Assembly: GCF_002088275.1 (NCBI RefSeq)
Contig: NZ_AQQS01000005.1
Coordinates: forward strand, 1-64,000
DNA: 64,000 nt
Direction of reading: 5' to 3'
From: Aurantimonas sp. 22II-16-19i
GTDB taxonomy: Bacteria; Pseudomonadota; Alphaproteobacteria; Rhizobiales; Rhizobiaceae
Positions 24,975 through 33,234 of the stretch are shown piece by piece; the stretch's first letter is position 1, and each line of letters starts with the position of its first letter. The position numbers and the translations under genes are program-made. The notes beneath the pieces were generated by a model. That model was not told the DNA's origin. It did not search any database and worked only from the letters and a program-made list of their open reading frames with translations.

Positions 24975-25966
24975 CCACCATCCTGTCGATCGCAGAGGCC
25001 GAGCGTCTCGTCGCCGAGGCGTTTTCGCGGGCCGATGTCGGCCCGGCCCAGGCCGCCTCGGTCGCCCATGCTCTCGTCGGTGCGGAAGCGTCCGGGCAGG
25101 GTGGCCATGGTCTCAGGCGTGTCGCTGCCTATTCGGCGCAGGCCAAGGCCGGCAAGGTGAAGGGCCACGCGACCCCCGAGATCGAGCTCACGCGCTCGGC
25201 GGCCATGCGCGTCGATGCCGGCGAAGGCTTCGCCTATCCGGCTTTCGATCTCGCCATCGAGCGCGCGCCGGAGATCGTCGCGCAATCCGGTGTCCTCGCC
25301 ATCGCGATCCGCAACTCCCACCACGCCGGCGTCCTCGGCCTCACCGTCGAGCGCTTTGCGCAAAAGGGCCTGGTCGCCCTGATGGTGGCGAATGCGCCGG
25401 GGGCCATCGCCGCCTATGGCGGCACGCGCCCGCTCTTCGGCACCAATCCCATCGCCTTTGCCGCCCCGATCCCCGGCGCGCCGCCGGTGGTCATCGATCT
25501 GTCGCTGTCGAAGGTGGCGCGCGGCAAGGTGATGGCGGCCAAGCAGAAGGGCGTCCCGATCCCCGAAGGCTGGGCACTCGACCCGGACGGCAACCCGACG
25601 ACCGATGCCGACGCCGCGCTCGCCGGCACCATGGTCCCTGTCGGCGACGCCAAGGGCGCGGCACTCGCGCTGATGGTCGAGATGCTGGCCGCCGGCCTCA
25701 CCGGCGCGAACTACGCCTATGAGGCCTCCTCGCTCTTCGACGACAAGGGCCCGGCGCCCCGTCTCGGCCAGTTCATCCTCGTCCTCGACCCCGCCGCGAT
25801 CGGCGGCGACGCCGCGCTCTCCCGCCTCGGCGACCTGACGGCGACGATGGGCGAAGAGCCCAACGTCCGCATCCCCGGCCAACGGGGGATTGCCGCAAGG
25901 CAAAAGGCGGCAAGCGAGGGCATTGTCATCGAGGATGACGTGATGGCCACGATCGAGGGGGTGTAG
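24971..25966 (+). CDS. comC: (R)-3-sulfolactate dehydrogenase ComC (malate/L-lactate dehydrogenase type 2 family)
   Basis: A 331-residue LDH2/MDHG2-family oxidoreductase that starts with GTG inside the slcC stop codon. Family landmarks are GQGGHG near residue 39, NSHHAG near 117, and GTNPIAFAAP with a following DLSLSKVARGK segment. ComC interconverts sulfopyruvate and (R)-sulfolactate with NAD(P)H (EC 1.1.1.272 class). Translational coupling to slcC keeps the two stereospecific dehydrogenases in step. It is the last gene of the suyAB-slcC-comC operon. Confidence 0.88.
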   Translation: MTTILSIAEAERLVAEAFSRADVGPAQAASVAHALVGAEASGQGGHGLRRVAAYSAQAKAGKVKGHATPEIELTRSAAMRVDAGEGFAYPAFDLAIERAPEIVAQSGVLAIAIRNSHHAGVLGLTVERFAQKGLVALMVANAPGAIAAYGGTRPLFGTNPIAFAAPIPGAPPVVIDLSLSKVARGKVMAAKQKGVPIPEGWALDPDGNPTTDADAALAGTMVPVGDAKGAALALMVEMLAAGLTGANYAYEASSLFDDKGPAPRLGQFILVLDPAAIGGDAALSRLGDLTATMGEEPNVRIPGQRGIAARQKAASEGIVIEDDVMATIEGV

Positions 25967-26025
25967 CGGGGGCGGTCGAGGGCGCGCGTCGCCTCCGATT
26001 TGAAGCAGACTACGATGAAAGTGTT

Positions 26026-26478
26026 TCAAAAACCATCGACTGGCGCGCCAGGAACAAACGCAATCGTAACTGCTCTAGCACGAATGAAGCCATCCAAGCC
26101 GAAACAAGGCTCGAGTTCTATTTCAACGTCGCCCGGTAACGGAGCGAGCGATAGGTAGCCTCTCCGCTCGGCTCGGTCAGTCGCGCGACGTAAATTTAAG
26201 CTACCGATAACGTTTTGGTGGCTAAAACCCTCCACTTGGAGGTCCATGACGTCGTATAGAGTGAAACTTACGACAGCTTCCCGGTCAAGCACATAAGTCC
26301 CGTCCTCTTCTGCAGTGCTAGTCCAGCCATGCAGCCGTAATATGCTCGGTTTTTTCCTCTGCAACTCAAGGCTAAGTATTTCCGCATCATGAAAATTCGG
26401 CACCTGGCCGAACCACTGTAGCAGTTCGGGGCCACCAGGCACTTCATGATAGATTGCAGCGTCCGAGCCATTCACCAT
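26026..26478 (-). CDS. Imm50-like orphan immunity protein
   Basis: A 150-residue acidic cytoplasmic protein. Its N-terminal pattern FGQVPNFHDAEILSLEL matches the FHDAE motif of the Imm50 family of polymorphic-toxin immunity proteins. Base composition is clearly lower in GC than both flanks, from about 25990 to 26540. No toxin gene is next to it. It was probably acquired horizontally and kept as an orphan antidote. Assignment rests on the single motif and overall size. Confidence 0.6.
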   Translation of the reverse strand: MVNGSDAAIYHEVPGGPELLQWFGQVPNFHDAEILSLELQRKKPSILRLHGWTSTAEEDGTYVLDREAVVSFTLYDVMDLQVEGFSHQNVIGSLNLRRATDRAERRGYLSLAPLPGDVEIELEPCFGLDGFIRARAVTIAFVPGAPVDGF

Positions 26479-26591
26479 GTACGATATTTAGCCTCAAATG
26501 CGAATGGTCTGCAAATGATTAGGCCCATCGGCCAGGGTCCGCGTTTTGAAACAGAATAGCCAATTCTGTTTCAAAACGCTCTCCTTCCGTC

Positions 26592-27761
26592 CTACCCCAA
26601 CAACTCCTGCCTCAACAGCCCATACAGCGCCGCCTTCCGCTCGAACCCCACCCCCGGCGCATCCGGCAGCCCGACCATGCTGTCGACCACCTCCACATCG
26701 TCGGCAAACCCGCCGAACGGCTGGAACACGTCCGGATAGCTCTCATTGCCGCCGAGATGCAGGCCGGCGGCGAAGTTGAGGGACATCTGGTGGCCGCCAT
26801 GGGGCACCACGCGCCGGCTGGACCAGCCGTTCTCCGCCATCATCTCCAGCGTCCGCATGTATTCGACGAGGCCGTAGGAGAGGGCGCAGTCGAACTGCAG
26901 GACGTCGCGGTCGGGGCGCATGCCGCCATAGCGGATCAGGTTGCGGGCATCTTGGCAGGAGAACAGGTTCTCGCCGGTCGCCATGCGGCCGGAATAGTGC
27001 TGGGCGAGTTCGGCCTGCAGCGCGTAGTCGAGCGGGTCGCCGGCCTCCTCGTACCAGTAGAGGCCGTAGGGCTCGAGTGCCTTCGCATAGGCGACGGCGG
27101 TCTGAAGGTCGAAGCGGCCATTGGCGTCGACGCAGAGATTGGCCGGATCGCCCACCACCTCGATGGCCGCATCGATGCGCTTCAGGTCGTCGGCGAGGGG
27201 GGCGAGGCCGATCTTCATCTTGCAGACCGTGTAGCCGCGGTCGACATAGGACTTCATCTCGTCCTTGAGGCCCTCGATTTCCTTGCCGGGATGGTAGTAG
27301 CCGCCGGCCGCATAGACCCAGACCCGATCGTCGGCGACGCCCTCCCGGTAGCGGTCGGCGAGCAGGCGGTAGAGCGGCTTGCCGGCGACCTTCGCCACGG
27401 CATCCCAGACCGCCATGTCGATGGTGCCGACGGCGACCGAGCGTTCGCCGTGGCCGCCCGGCTTCTCGTTCGTCATCATGGTCTTCCAGATGGCGAAGGG
27501 ATCGAGATTGTCGTTCGCCTCGTCGATCAGCGCCGCGGGATCGGCCTCCATCAGCCGCGGGATGAACCGCTCGCGCATCAGCGAGCCCTGGCCGTAGCGG
27601 CCATTGGAATTGAAGCCGAAGCCGATCACCGGCTCCCCGTCGCGGATCTGGTCCGTGACCACGGCGACGACCGAGCAGGTCATCTTCGAGAAGTCGATGA
27701 AGGCGTTGGCGATCGGGCTGGCGATCGAGACCGTCTTCTCGCGGATGTCGGTGATGCGCAT
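26592..27761 (-). CDS. tarD: D(-)-tartrate dehydratase (enolase superfamily)
   Basis: A 389-residue protein closely resembling TarD of Bradyrhizobium as I recall it (segments GFNSNGRYGQG, NEKPGGHGERSVAVGTIDMAVWD in part, AAGGYYHPGK, and MRPDRDVLQFDCALSYGL in part). The KMKIG lysine motif and the C-terminal PHGGHQ histidine are the expected catalytic residues, with VDANGRF as a metal ligand. It dehydrates D-tartrate to oxaloacetate. It is the last gene of a minus-strand tartrate operon with a dehydrogenase and a TTT transporter. Confidence 0.92.
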   Translation of the reverse strand: MRITDIREKTVSIASPIANAFIDFSKMTCSVVAVVTDQIRDGEPVIGFGFNSNGRYGQGSLMRERFIPRLMEADPAALIDEANDNLDPFAIWKTMMTNEKPGGHGERSVAVGTIDMAVWDAVAKVAGKPLYRLLADRYREGVADDRVWVYAAGGYYHPGKEIEGLKDEMKSYVDRGYTVCKMKIGLAPLADDLKRIDAAIEVVGDPANLCVDANGRFDLQTAVAYAKALEPYGLYWYEEAGDPLDYALQAELAQHYSGRMATGENLFSCQDARNLIRYGGMRPDRDVLQFDCALSYGLVEYMRTLEMMAENGWSSRRVVPHGGHQMSLNFAAGLHLGGNESYPDVFQPFGGFADDVEVVDSMVGLPDAPGVGFERKAALYGLLRQELLG

Positions 27762-27826
27762 GGCTCGCGTCCTTCTTCAGGGGTGGTGACCTTCACCCTC
27801 CCTCTGTCTTGCCGGGGATGACGGCG

Positions 27827-28903
27827 TCACCCAGTCGCAATCACGCTGGCGATCGCCGCGCCGCATTCGGCGGTGTTGGCCTTGCCGCCCATGTCCTTCG
27901 TCCGGGATGCCGGATCGGCGATCACCGTCTCGATTGCCGCGATCACGGCGGCGGCGGCGTCGGCATGGCCGAGATGCTCGAGCATCATCGCCGCCGACCA
28001 GATCTGGCCGATCGGGTTGGCGATGCCCTTGCCGGCGATGTCCGGCGCCGAGCCGTGCACCGGCTCGAACATCGAGGGGAAGTCACCCTCGGGATTGATG
28101 TTGGCCGACGGCGCGATGCCGATCGAGCCGGCCACCGCCGGGCCGAGATCGGAGAGGATGTCGCCGAAGAGGTTCGAGCCGACGACGACGTCGAACCAGT
28201 CCGGATGCTGGACGAAATGCGCGCAGAGGATGTCGATGTGGTACTGGCTGGCGGCGATGTCCGGATAGTCCGCCTTCACCGCGGCGAAGCGCTCGTCCCA
28301 GAACGGCATCGAATGGATGATGCCGTTCGACTTGGTGGCCGAGGTCACGTGCCTGCGCGGCCGCGTCTTCGCCAGTTCGAAGGCGTAGCGCAGCACACGG
28401 TCGACGCCGCGCCGGGTGAAGATCGATTCCTGGATGGCGATCTCGTCCTCGGTGCCGCGATAGAGCCTGCCGCCGGCCTCGGAATATTCCCCCTCGACGT
28501 TTTCGCGCACGACGAAGAAGTCGATGTCCTCCGGGCCGCGATTGGCGAGCGGGCTGGTGGTCCCCTTGAGCAGGCGCACCGGCCGCAGGTTCACATATTG
28601 ATGGAAGTCCCGGCGGATCGGGATGAGCAGGCCCCAGAGCGAGACGTGGTCGGGAACATCCGGCCAGCCGACGGCGCCGAGGAAGACGGCGTCGTGCTTG
28701 CGGAACTGCTCGAGGGCGTTCTCCGGCATCATCCGGCCGTGCGTCTTGTAGTAGTCGCAGCTCCAGTCGACCTCGTCGAACTGGAAGGCGATGTCGAATT
28801 TCCGGCCGACGGCTTCCAGGACCCGCATGCCCTCGGGCACGACTTCGCGGCCGATGCCGTCGCCGGGGATGGTCGCGATCTTCAGGCGGTTGGTTGCGGA
28901 CAT
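27827..28903 (-). CDS. ttuC: Tartrate dehydrogenase/decarboxylase
   Basis: A 358-residue enzyme of the isocitrate/isopropylmalate dehydrogenase family. It has the N-terminal IPGDGIG motif and the tartrate-type segment GAVGWPDVPDHVSLWG, and ends with PVHGSAPDIAGKGIANPIG. Tartrate dehydrogenase of this type (EC 1.1.1.93) uses NAD+ and a divalent metal to oxidise tartrate, and can also decarboxylate D-malate or tartrate. It is located between TarD and a TTT transporter, which supports a tartrate role rather than leucine biosynthesis. Confidence 0.88.
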   Translation of the reverse strand: MSATNRLKIATIPGDGIGREVVPEGMRVLEAVGRKFDIAFQFDEVDWSCDYYKTHGRMMPENALEQFRKHDAVFLGAVGWPDVPDHVSLWGLLIPIRRDFHQYVNLRPVRLLKGTTSPLANRGPEDIDFFVVRENVEGEYSEAGGRLYRGTEDEIAIQESIFTRRGVDRVLRYAFELAKTRPRRHVTSATKSNGIIHSMPFWDERFAAVKADYPDIAASQYHIDILCAHFVQHPDWFDVVVGSNLFGDILSDLGPAVAGSIGIAPSANINPEGDFPSMFEPVHGSAPDIAGKGIANPIGQIWSAAMMLEHLGHADAAAAVIAAIETVIADPASRTKDMGGKANTAECGAAIASVIATG

Positions 28904-28986
28904 GGCGGGATACTCCGTGATCTCTTGACGTGTGCGAGCCGGTCTCGCCCGGGTGGTCGCGCCGATAGACGCTGGGGCGGGCGGCT

Positions 28987-29091
28987 TAGAGCGGGGTGGC
29001 TTTTCTTCGGATCGCCACCCTGCTCAGGATGTTTGTTTCCGCATGATCTTCTCCGAAAGCCGGCAAGCGACCTTTCGGGATCATGCTCTAG
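28987..29091 (-). repeat. Hyphomicrobial intergenic mosaic repeat, copy 3
   Basis: Same element as copies 1 and 2, between the tartrate TctB gene and ttuC. Read on the minus strand it starts CTAGAGCATGATCCC, and its first TAG is the stop codon of the TctB gene. The middle carries GGTGGC/GCCACC instead of the GGGAT/ATCCC dyad, so it is a sequence variant. Confidence 0.82.
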
Positions 29092-29588
29092 AAGAACATG
29101 CCGGTCGGCATCGGGATGAGCAGGACCTTCGCCATCACCAGATAGAAGACGGTGAGGATGACGAAGCCGATGAGGACGAGAAGGGCGCCCTCGCGCAGCG
29201 GCGTGCGGTCGTGGGTCGCCACCAGCATGATCGCGAAATAGGCGGCGACGCTCGCGACGAAGAAGCCGAGGATCGGGATCAGCACGATCCAGGCGATCAT
29301 CGCCAGCAGGAAGAGCAGGCGCCGCGGGGTCGACTCGTGGCCCGTCTCGGACGGCGGCGCCGCGTCCGGCTCGCTCGCCGCCGGTCGCACCGCCCGCATG
29401 CCGAGCACGACATTGCGCAGGATGAGGGCGAGCGAGAAGACGATCATCGCCGCCGACACGGTGATCGGGAAGACCGATCCGAGCGGCGACATCCTGCCGG
29501 TCTGCAGGATGAGGACGATCCCGAGCGCGACGAACAGGACGGCGAGGGCCGTGCCGGGGAGGTCGTGGGGCTTTCTAAGGGCGGCCAT
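29088..29588 (-). CDS. tctB: TctB-family small membrane subunit, tartrate-cluster TTT transporter
   Basis: A 166-residue protein with four predicted membrane helices, in the two-plus-two pattern of TctB. Its start overlaps the 3' end of the TctA gene by 14 bp. Its stop codon lies in a mosaic repeat. It works with the TctA and TctC proteins encoded upstream; the inferred cargo is tartrate or a related dicarboxylate. Confidence 0.86.
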   Translation of the reverse strand: MAALRKPHDLPGTALAVLFVALGIVLILQTGRMSPLGSVFPITVSAAMIVFSLALILRNVVLGMRAVRPAASEPDAAPPSETGHESTPRRLLFLLAMIAWIVLIPILGFFVASVAAYFAIMLVATHDRTPLREGALLVLIGFVILTVFYLVMAKVLLIPMPTGMFF

Positions 29589-31116
29589 CGCGGCTCTCCA
29601 CGGTGATGTCGGTGGGGGATTTGCGAGCCCGCCTCGCGCCGATCGCGGCGGCGATCAGCGGATAGAACAGGGTCAGCGCGGCGAAGGCCACGATGGCCAT
29701 CGAGATCGGCCGGCCGAAGAACATGCCGAGGACGTTCCCCTGCGCGTTGCCGATCAGGTAGCTCTGGACGAAGCCCTGCTCGGCGATCTGGCCGAGCACC
29801 AGGCCGAGGACGATCGGCGAGGGCGCGTAGCCGTTGCGGTTGAGCAGCCAGCCGACGATGCCGAGGCCGAGCATCACGGCGACGTCGTTGAGGTTGTTGT
29901 GGATGGCGAAGCTGCCGACGACGGTCATGAAGGCGATGGTCGGCACCAGCGCCGATTTCGGGATGGCGACGATGCTCTTGTAGGCATAGCGGCCGATGAG
30001 CAGGCCGACCGGCAGCATGATCAGCGTGCCGATGATCAGGCCGAAAATGAAGGTGTAGACGATCGACCCTTGCGTGGTGAACAGCGTCGGCCCGATGCGG
30101 ATGCCCTGGACCAGCAGCGCGCCGAGGATGACGGCGTCCGGCGGCGTGCCGGGAATGCCGAGGACGAGGGTGGGGATGAAGCCGCCGCCGACGGTGGCGT
30201 TGTTGGCGGCCTCCGTCGCGATGATCCCGCCCGGCTCGCCGGTGCCGTAGCGCTCGGGATGCTTCGACGAGCGGCGGGCCTCGGAATAGGAGACGAGGCT
30301 CGCCACCGAGCCGCCGGCGCCCGGCAGGATGCCGACGATCGTGCCGATCAGCGAGGAGCGGATCAGGTTGAACTTCTCCTTCATCGTGATCGCGAACGCC
30401 TCCTTGAGGCGGAAGCCGCCGCTTTCGGACGACACCCGCAGATGCGGATCGCGCGTCGCGACGAGGTCGATCAGGACCGGAATGCAGTAGAGGCCGATCA
30501 GGCCGGCGACGATGTTGATGCCGCCGAGGAGGACATGGCTGCCCATGGTGAAGCGCACGTCGGCGCCGATCACCGCGATGCCGACCATCGACAGGAGAAG
30601 CCCCAGGCAGGCGCCGATCATGCCCTTGAGGAGATTGCCGACGGACAGCGCCGAGATCAGCGTCAGGCCGAACACCGCCAGCCAGAAATATTCCGGCGGG
30701 CCGAAGGCGAGGGCGACCTGTGCGAGCGGTGGTGCCAGGAACATCAGCATCAGCGCCCCCACCAGCCCGCCGGTCACCGAGGCGAGGGTGGCGAGGCTGA
30801 CGGCGAGCGCGCCGTCGCCCCGCTTGGCCATCGGGAAGCCGTCGAAGGTGGTGGCGATGGCCGAGGGCGTGCCGGGCGTGTTGACCAGGATCGCCGAATA
30901 GGAGCCGCCGTAGATCGCGCCCGTGTAGATCGCCCCGAGGACGATCAGGCCGGAGGCGGGATCCATGGTGAAGGTGAAGGGAACGAGGACCGCGACGGCC
31001 ATCGTCGCGGAAAGGCCGGGCATTGCGCCGATGACGATGCCCGCAACCACGCCGACCAGAGCGAGGAGCAGGTTCATCGGCGTCAGGGCGTCGGCGAGGT
31101 AGACGAGCTTGTCCAT
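29575..31116 (-). CDS. tctA: TctA-family large membrane subunit, tartrate-cluster TTT transporter
   Basis: A 513-residue multispanning protein with the duplicated TctA motif. The first copy is GAMPGLSATMAVA near residue 31, with YGGSYSAILVNTPGTP after it; the second is GILPGAGGSVASL near 260. TctA proteins form the channel of tripartite tricarboxylate transporters. The gene lies between the TctC and TctB genes of the same operon. It is distinct in sequence from the sulfolactate-linked TctA at 17932-19428. Confidence 0.92.
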   Translation of the reverse strand: MDKLVYLADALTPMNLLLALVGVVAGIVIGAMPGLSATMAVAVLVPFTFTMDPASGLIVLGAIYTGAIYGGSYSAILVNTPGTPSAIATTFDGFPMAKRGDGALAVSLATLASVTGGLVGALMLMFLAPPLAQVALAFGPPEYFWLAVFGLTLISALSVGNLLKGMIGACLGLLLSMVGIAVIGADVRFTMGSHVLLGGINIVAGLIGLYCIPVLIDLVATRDPHLRVSSESGGFRLKEAFAITMKEKFNLIRSSLIGTIVGILPGAGGSVASLVSYSEARRSSKHPERYGTGEPGGIIATEAANNATVGGGFIPTLVLGIPGTPPDAVILGALLVQGIRIGPTLFTTQGSIVYTFIFGLIIGTLIMLPVGLLIGRYAYKSIVAIPKSALVPTIAFMTVVGSFAIHNNLNDVAVMLGLGIVGWLLNRNGYAPSPIVLGLVLGQIAEQGFVQSYLIGNAQGNVLGMFFGRPISMAIVAFAALTLFYPLIAAAIGARRARKSPTDITVESRDGRP

Positions 31117-31147
31117 GGCGTCCGCTTCAGGTGGCGCGAGAAAATGG

Positions 31148-31176
31148 GAGCGGAAGCGCGCTTGGCGCTTCCGCTC
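31148..31176 (-). other. Intercistronic hairpin between TctC and TctA genes
   Basis: A perfect 12-bp stem (GAGCGGAAGCGC with its complement) and a 5-nt loop lie 15 nt beyond the TctC stop codon. Read on the minus strand it is followed by CCATTTTC, a weak T run. It may raise the amount of binding-protein mRNA relative to the membrane subunits. Confidence 0.75.
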
Positions 31177-31191
31177 GGTCTGCCTGCCGGA

Positions 31192-32148
31192 TCAGTTCTG
31201 GGTGATGCCCATCTGCTTGGCGGTTTCCTCGTAGTCGGCCTTCCGCTCGGCCATGAAGGCTTCCATCTCGCCATAGGGCACGTCGATCACGACGAAGCCG
31301 CCATCCTTCATCTTCTGGACGAATTCCGGATCGGCGTTGATCTTGCCGATCGCGTCGGAGACCTGCTGGCGCACCTCTTCCGAGGCCGACGAGGGAACGG
31401 CCACGCCGCGATAGGCGCCGCCGGTCATGTCGAAGCCGAGCTCCTTGAAGGTCGGCACGTCCGGGAAGCTCGGCACGCGCTCGTCCGCCGCGACGGCGAG
31501 GACGCGAACCGCCTCGCCCTGATTGATGGCGGCGGTCGTGTAGCTGAAGCCCGCCTGCACCTGGTTGCCGAGGACGGCGGTCGTCGCCGGGCTGGTGCCG
31601 GAGAACGGGATGTAGGTGGTGGTGACGCCCGCGAGCCGATCGAAGGTCGCCTGCGCGACATGGTTGGCGGAATTCGTGCCGGAGCCGGAGAAGGTCAGCA
31701 GGCCGGGGTTCGCCTTGGCGTAGTCGACGAGTTCCTGGAGCGTCTTGAACTGGCTGTCTGCCGGCACGATGATCGCGTCGGGCGTGTAGTGGAACATGTA
31801 GACGTTGGTGATGTCCGCCGTCTTGTAGCCGACCTCCTGCGCCATCGGCTGCATGATGATGTGGGGCAGGTTCGTGCCCATGATCGTGTAGCCGTCGCCC
31901 TCCATGCCGTTCAGCTGCGACCAGGCCTGGGCGCCGCCGGCGCCCTCCAGATACTGGACGACCATGCTCTGGCCGGTCTGCTTCTCGAACACGGGCTGCT
32001 GCAGGCGCGCCGCGATGTCGGACTCGCCGCCGGCGTTGAACGGAATGATGTAGTTGACCGGTTTCGTCGGATAATCCTGCGCGGCGGCGGGCATGGCCGA
32101 CAGGCCGATCGCCATCGCGGCGCCGGCAAGAATGGTCGTGAGCTTCAT
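31192..32148 (-). CDS. tctC: TctC-family periplasmic binding protein, tartrate-cluster TTT transporter
   Basis: A 318-residue binding protein with a signal peptide of about 22 residues (ending AAAQ) and the family motif YIIPFNAGGESD. A second landmark is SGSGTNSANH. The start at 32148 follows GGGAGG. It leads the minus-strand operon tctC-tctA-tctB-ttuC-tarD and is divergent from a GntR regulator. Tartrate is the likely ligand because the two downstream enzymes consume it. Confidence 0.9.
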   Translation of the reverse strand: MKLTTILAGAAMAIGLSAMPAAAQDYPTKPVNYIIPFNAGGESDIAARLQQPVFEKQTGQSMVVQYLEGAGGAQAWSQLNGMEGDGYTIMGTNLPHIIMQPMAQEVGYKTADITNVYMFHYTPDAIIVPADSQFKTLQELVDYAKANPGLLTFSGSGTNSANHVAQATFDRLAGVTTTYIPFSGTSPATTAVLGNQVQAGFSYTTAAINQGEAVRVLAVAADERVPSFPDVPTFKELGFDMTGGAYRGVAVPSSASEEVRQQVSDAIGKINADPEFVQKMKDGGFVVIDVPYGEMEAFMAERKADYEETAKQMGITQN

Positions 32149-32245
32149 CGGTAATCCTCCCTGGATCGTGCAAGACCGCCCCTGGCCTCCCAGCCATGGA
32201 GGGCGCACCGGCTCTATCTCAGACGATTGTCGGCTGAATGTCAAT

Positions 32246-32281
32246 CTTGCGTTCAATGATGCATGCAACCAGGAATGCAAG
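32246..32281. promoter_or_regulatory. Candidate GntR operator between tctC and its regulator
   Basis: A 36-bp dyad with outer arms CTTGCGTTC and GAATGCAAG (32246-32254 and 32273-32281) surrounds the palindrome TGCATGCA (32260-32267). Both share the same centre of symmetry. It lies in the 186-bp divergent gap, as expected for an operator of the adjacent FCD-type regulator. Confidence 0.6.
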
Positions 32282-32334
32282 GTTTGCGTCACCTGGCGGC
32301 TCGCGCTAGACTGTCCCTCCACCGGGAGCCCTTC

Positions 32335-33042
32335 ATGTCCGACGCCGCCGCGCTCTTCGAGATCGACAATGTCGAGCGCAAGCCGCCTCTGGTCGAAGCC
32401 GCCTATGACGCGCTGAAGCAGGCGATCCGCGACGGCATCTTCCCGCCGGGCTTTCAAGGGTCCGAACTCGAGATGGCGCATCGGCTCGGCATGAGCCGGA
32501 CCCCCGTGCACCAGGCGATCATCCGGCTGCAGAGCGAAGGCATGGTCGAGCTGCGGGCCAAGCGCGGCGTGGTCGTTCGCGCGCTGTCTCCCGGCGACAT
32601 GCGGGAGGTCTACGAGGTCATCATCGCCGTGGAGGGCATGGCGGCGTTTCTCATCGGCGGCAAGCCGCCGGTGGAGCGGGAGCGGATCTGCGTCTCGCTC
32701 GAACGTCTCAACGCCGAGCTGGCGCAGGCGCTGGACCGCGACGATCTTCTCGGCTGGGCCGATGTCGACGGACGGTTCCACGAAGTCCTGGTCGAGGCGA
32801 GCGGCAACGGGCGCCTCGCGCGGATCGCCAAGGTGAACATCGACCAGTCCTACCGCGCGCGCCGGTTGACCCTGAGCCTGAGGCCGAAGCCCCTGCAGTC
32901 GATCCACGAGCACCAGGCGCTCATCGCCGCCCTGCGGCGGGGCGATGCCGCCTCGGCGCGCCAACAGGCGGAGGAGCACAAGGAAAAGGCGCGCGAGCTG
33001 ATCATCGATCTTCTGAACCGCCACGGCATGAAGCATCTGTGA
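32335..33042 (+). CDS. GntR-family regulator with FCD domain (tartrate operon)
   Basis: A 235-residue regulator. The N-terminal winged helix (about 20-85) has the ELEMAHRLGMSRTPVHQAI pattern, and an all-helical FCD effector domain follows (about 95-225). FCD regulators commonly sense organic acids. It is divergent from the tartrate transporter and enzyme operon and lies next to a symmetric dyad, so it probably controls tartrate use. Confidence 0.87.
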   Translation: MSDAAALFEIDNVERKPPLVEAAYDALKQAIRDGIFPPGFQGSELEMAHRLGMSRTPVHQAIIRLQSEGMVELRAKRGVVVRALSPGDMREVYEVIIAVEGMAAFLIGGKPPVERERICVSLERLNAELAQALDRDDLLGWADVDGRFHEVLVEASGNGRLARIAKVNIDQSYRARRLTLSLRPKPLQSIHEHQALIAALRRGDAASARQQAEEHKEKARELIIDLLNRHGMKHL

Positions 33043-33234
33043 TCCGAGCCACGGAAGGCGCGACGGCGATCATCAGCCGCGCCGCACGACAACCGGATGC
33101 TTGCCCCGGAAGTTAATTCGTCGAGAGGCAGGGGGAACGGGGCGCGCCGGCGGGGGCTTCCTGCGCCGTGACGTCGCCGATGATCGAGCACCGATTCTCG
33201 GGCGACCGCGTAACCCAAACGACCGGAGCCTTCG

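Noticed and set aside
27827-28903. 3-isopropylmalate dehydrogenase (leuB)
   Set aside because: The active-site region and the neighbours (tarD, TTT transporter) are those of tartrate dehydrogenase; no leuCD genes are nearby.
29398-32154. Long plus-strand open frame opposite the tartrate TTT genes
   Set aside because: Antisense to TctA, TctB and TctC genes with clear motifs; composition is that of a shadow frame.
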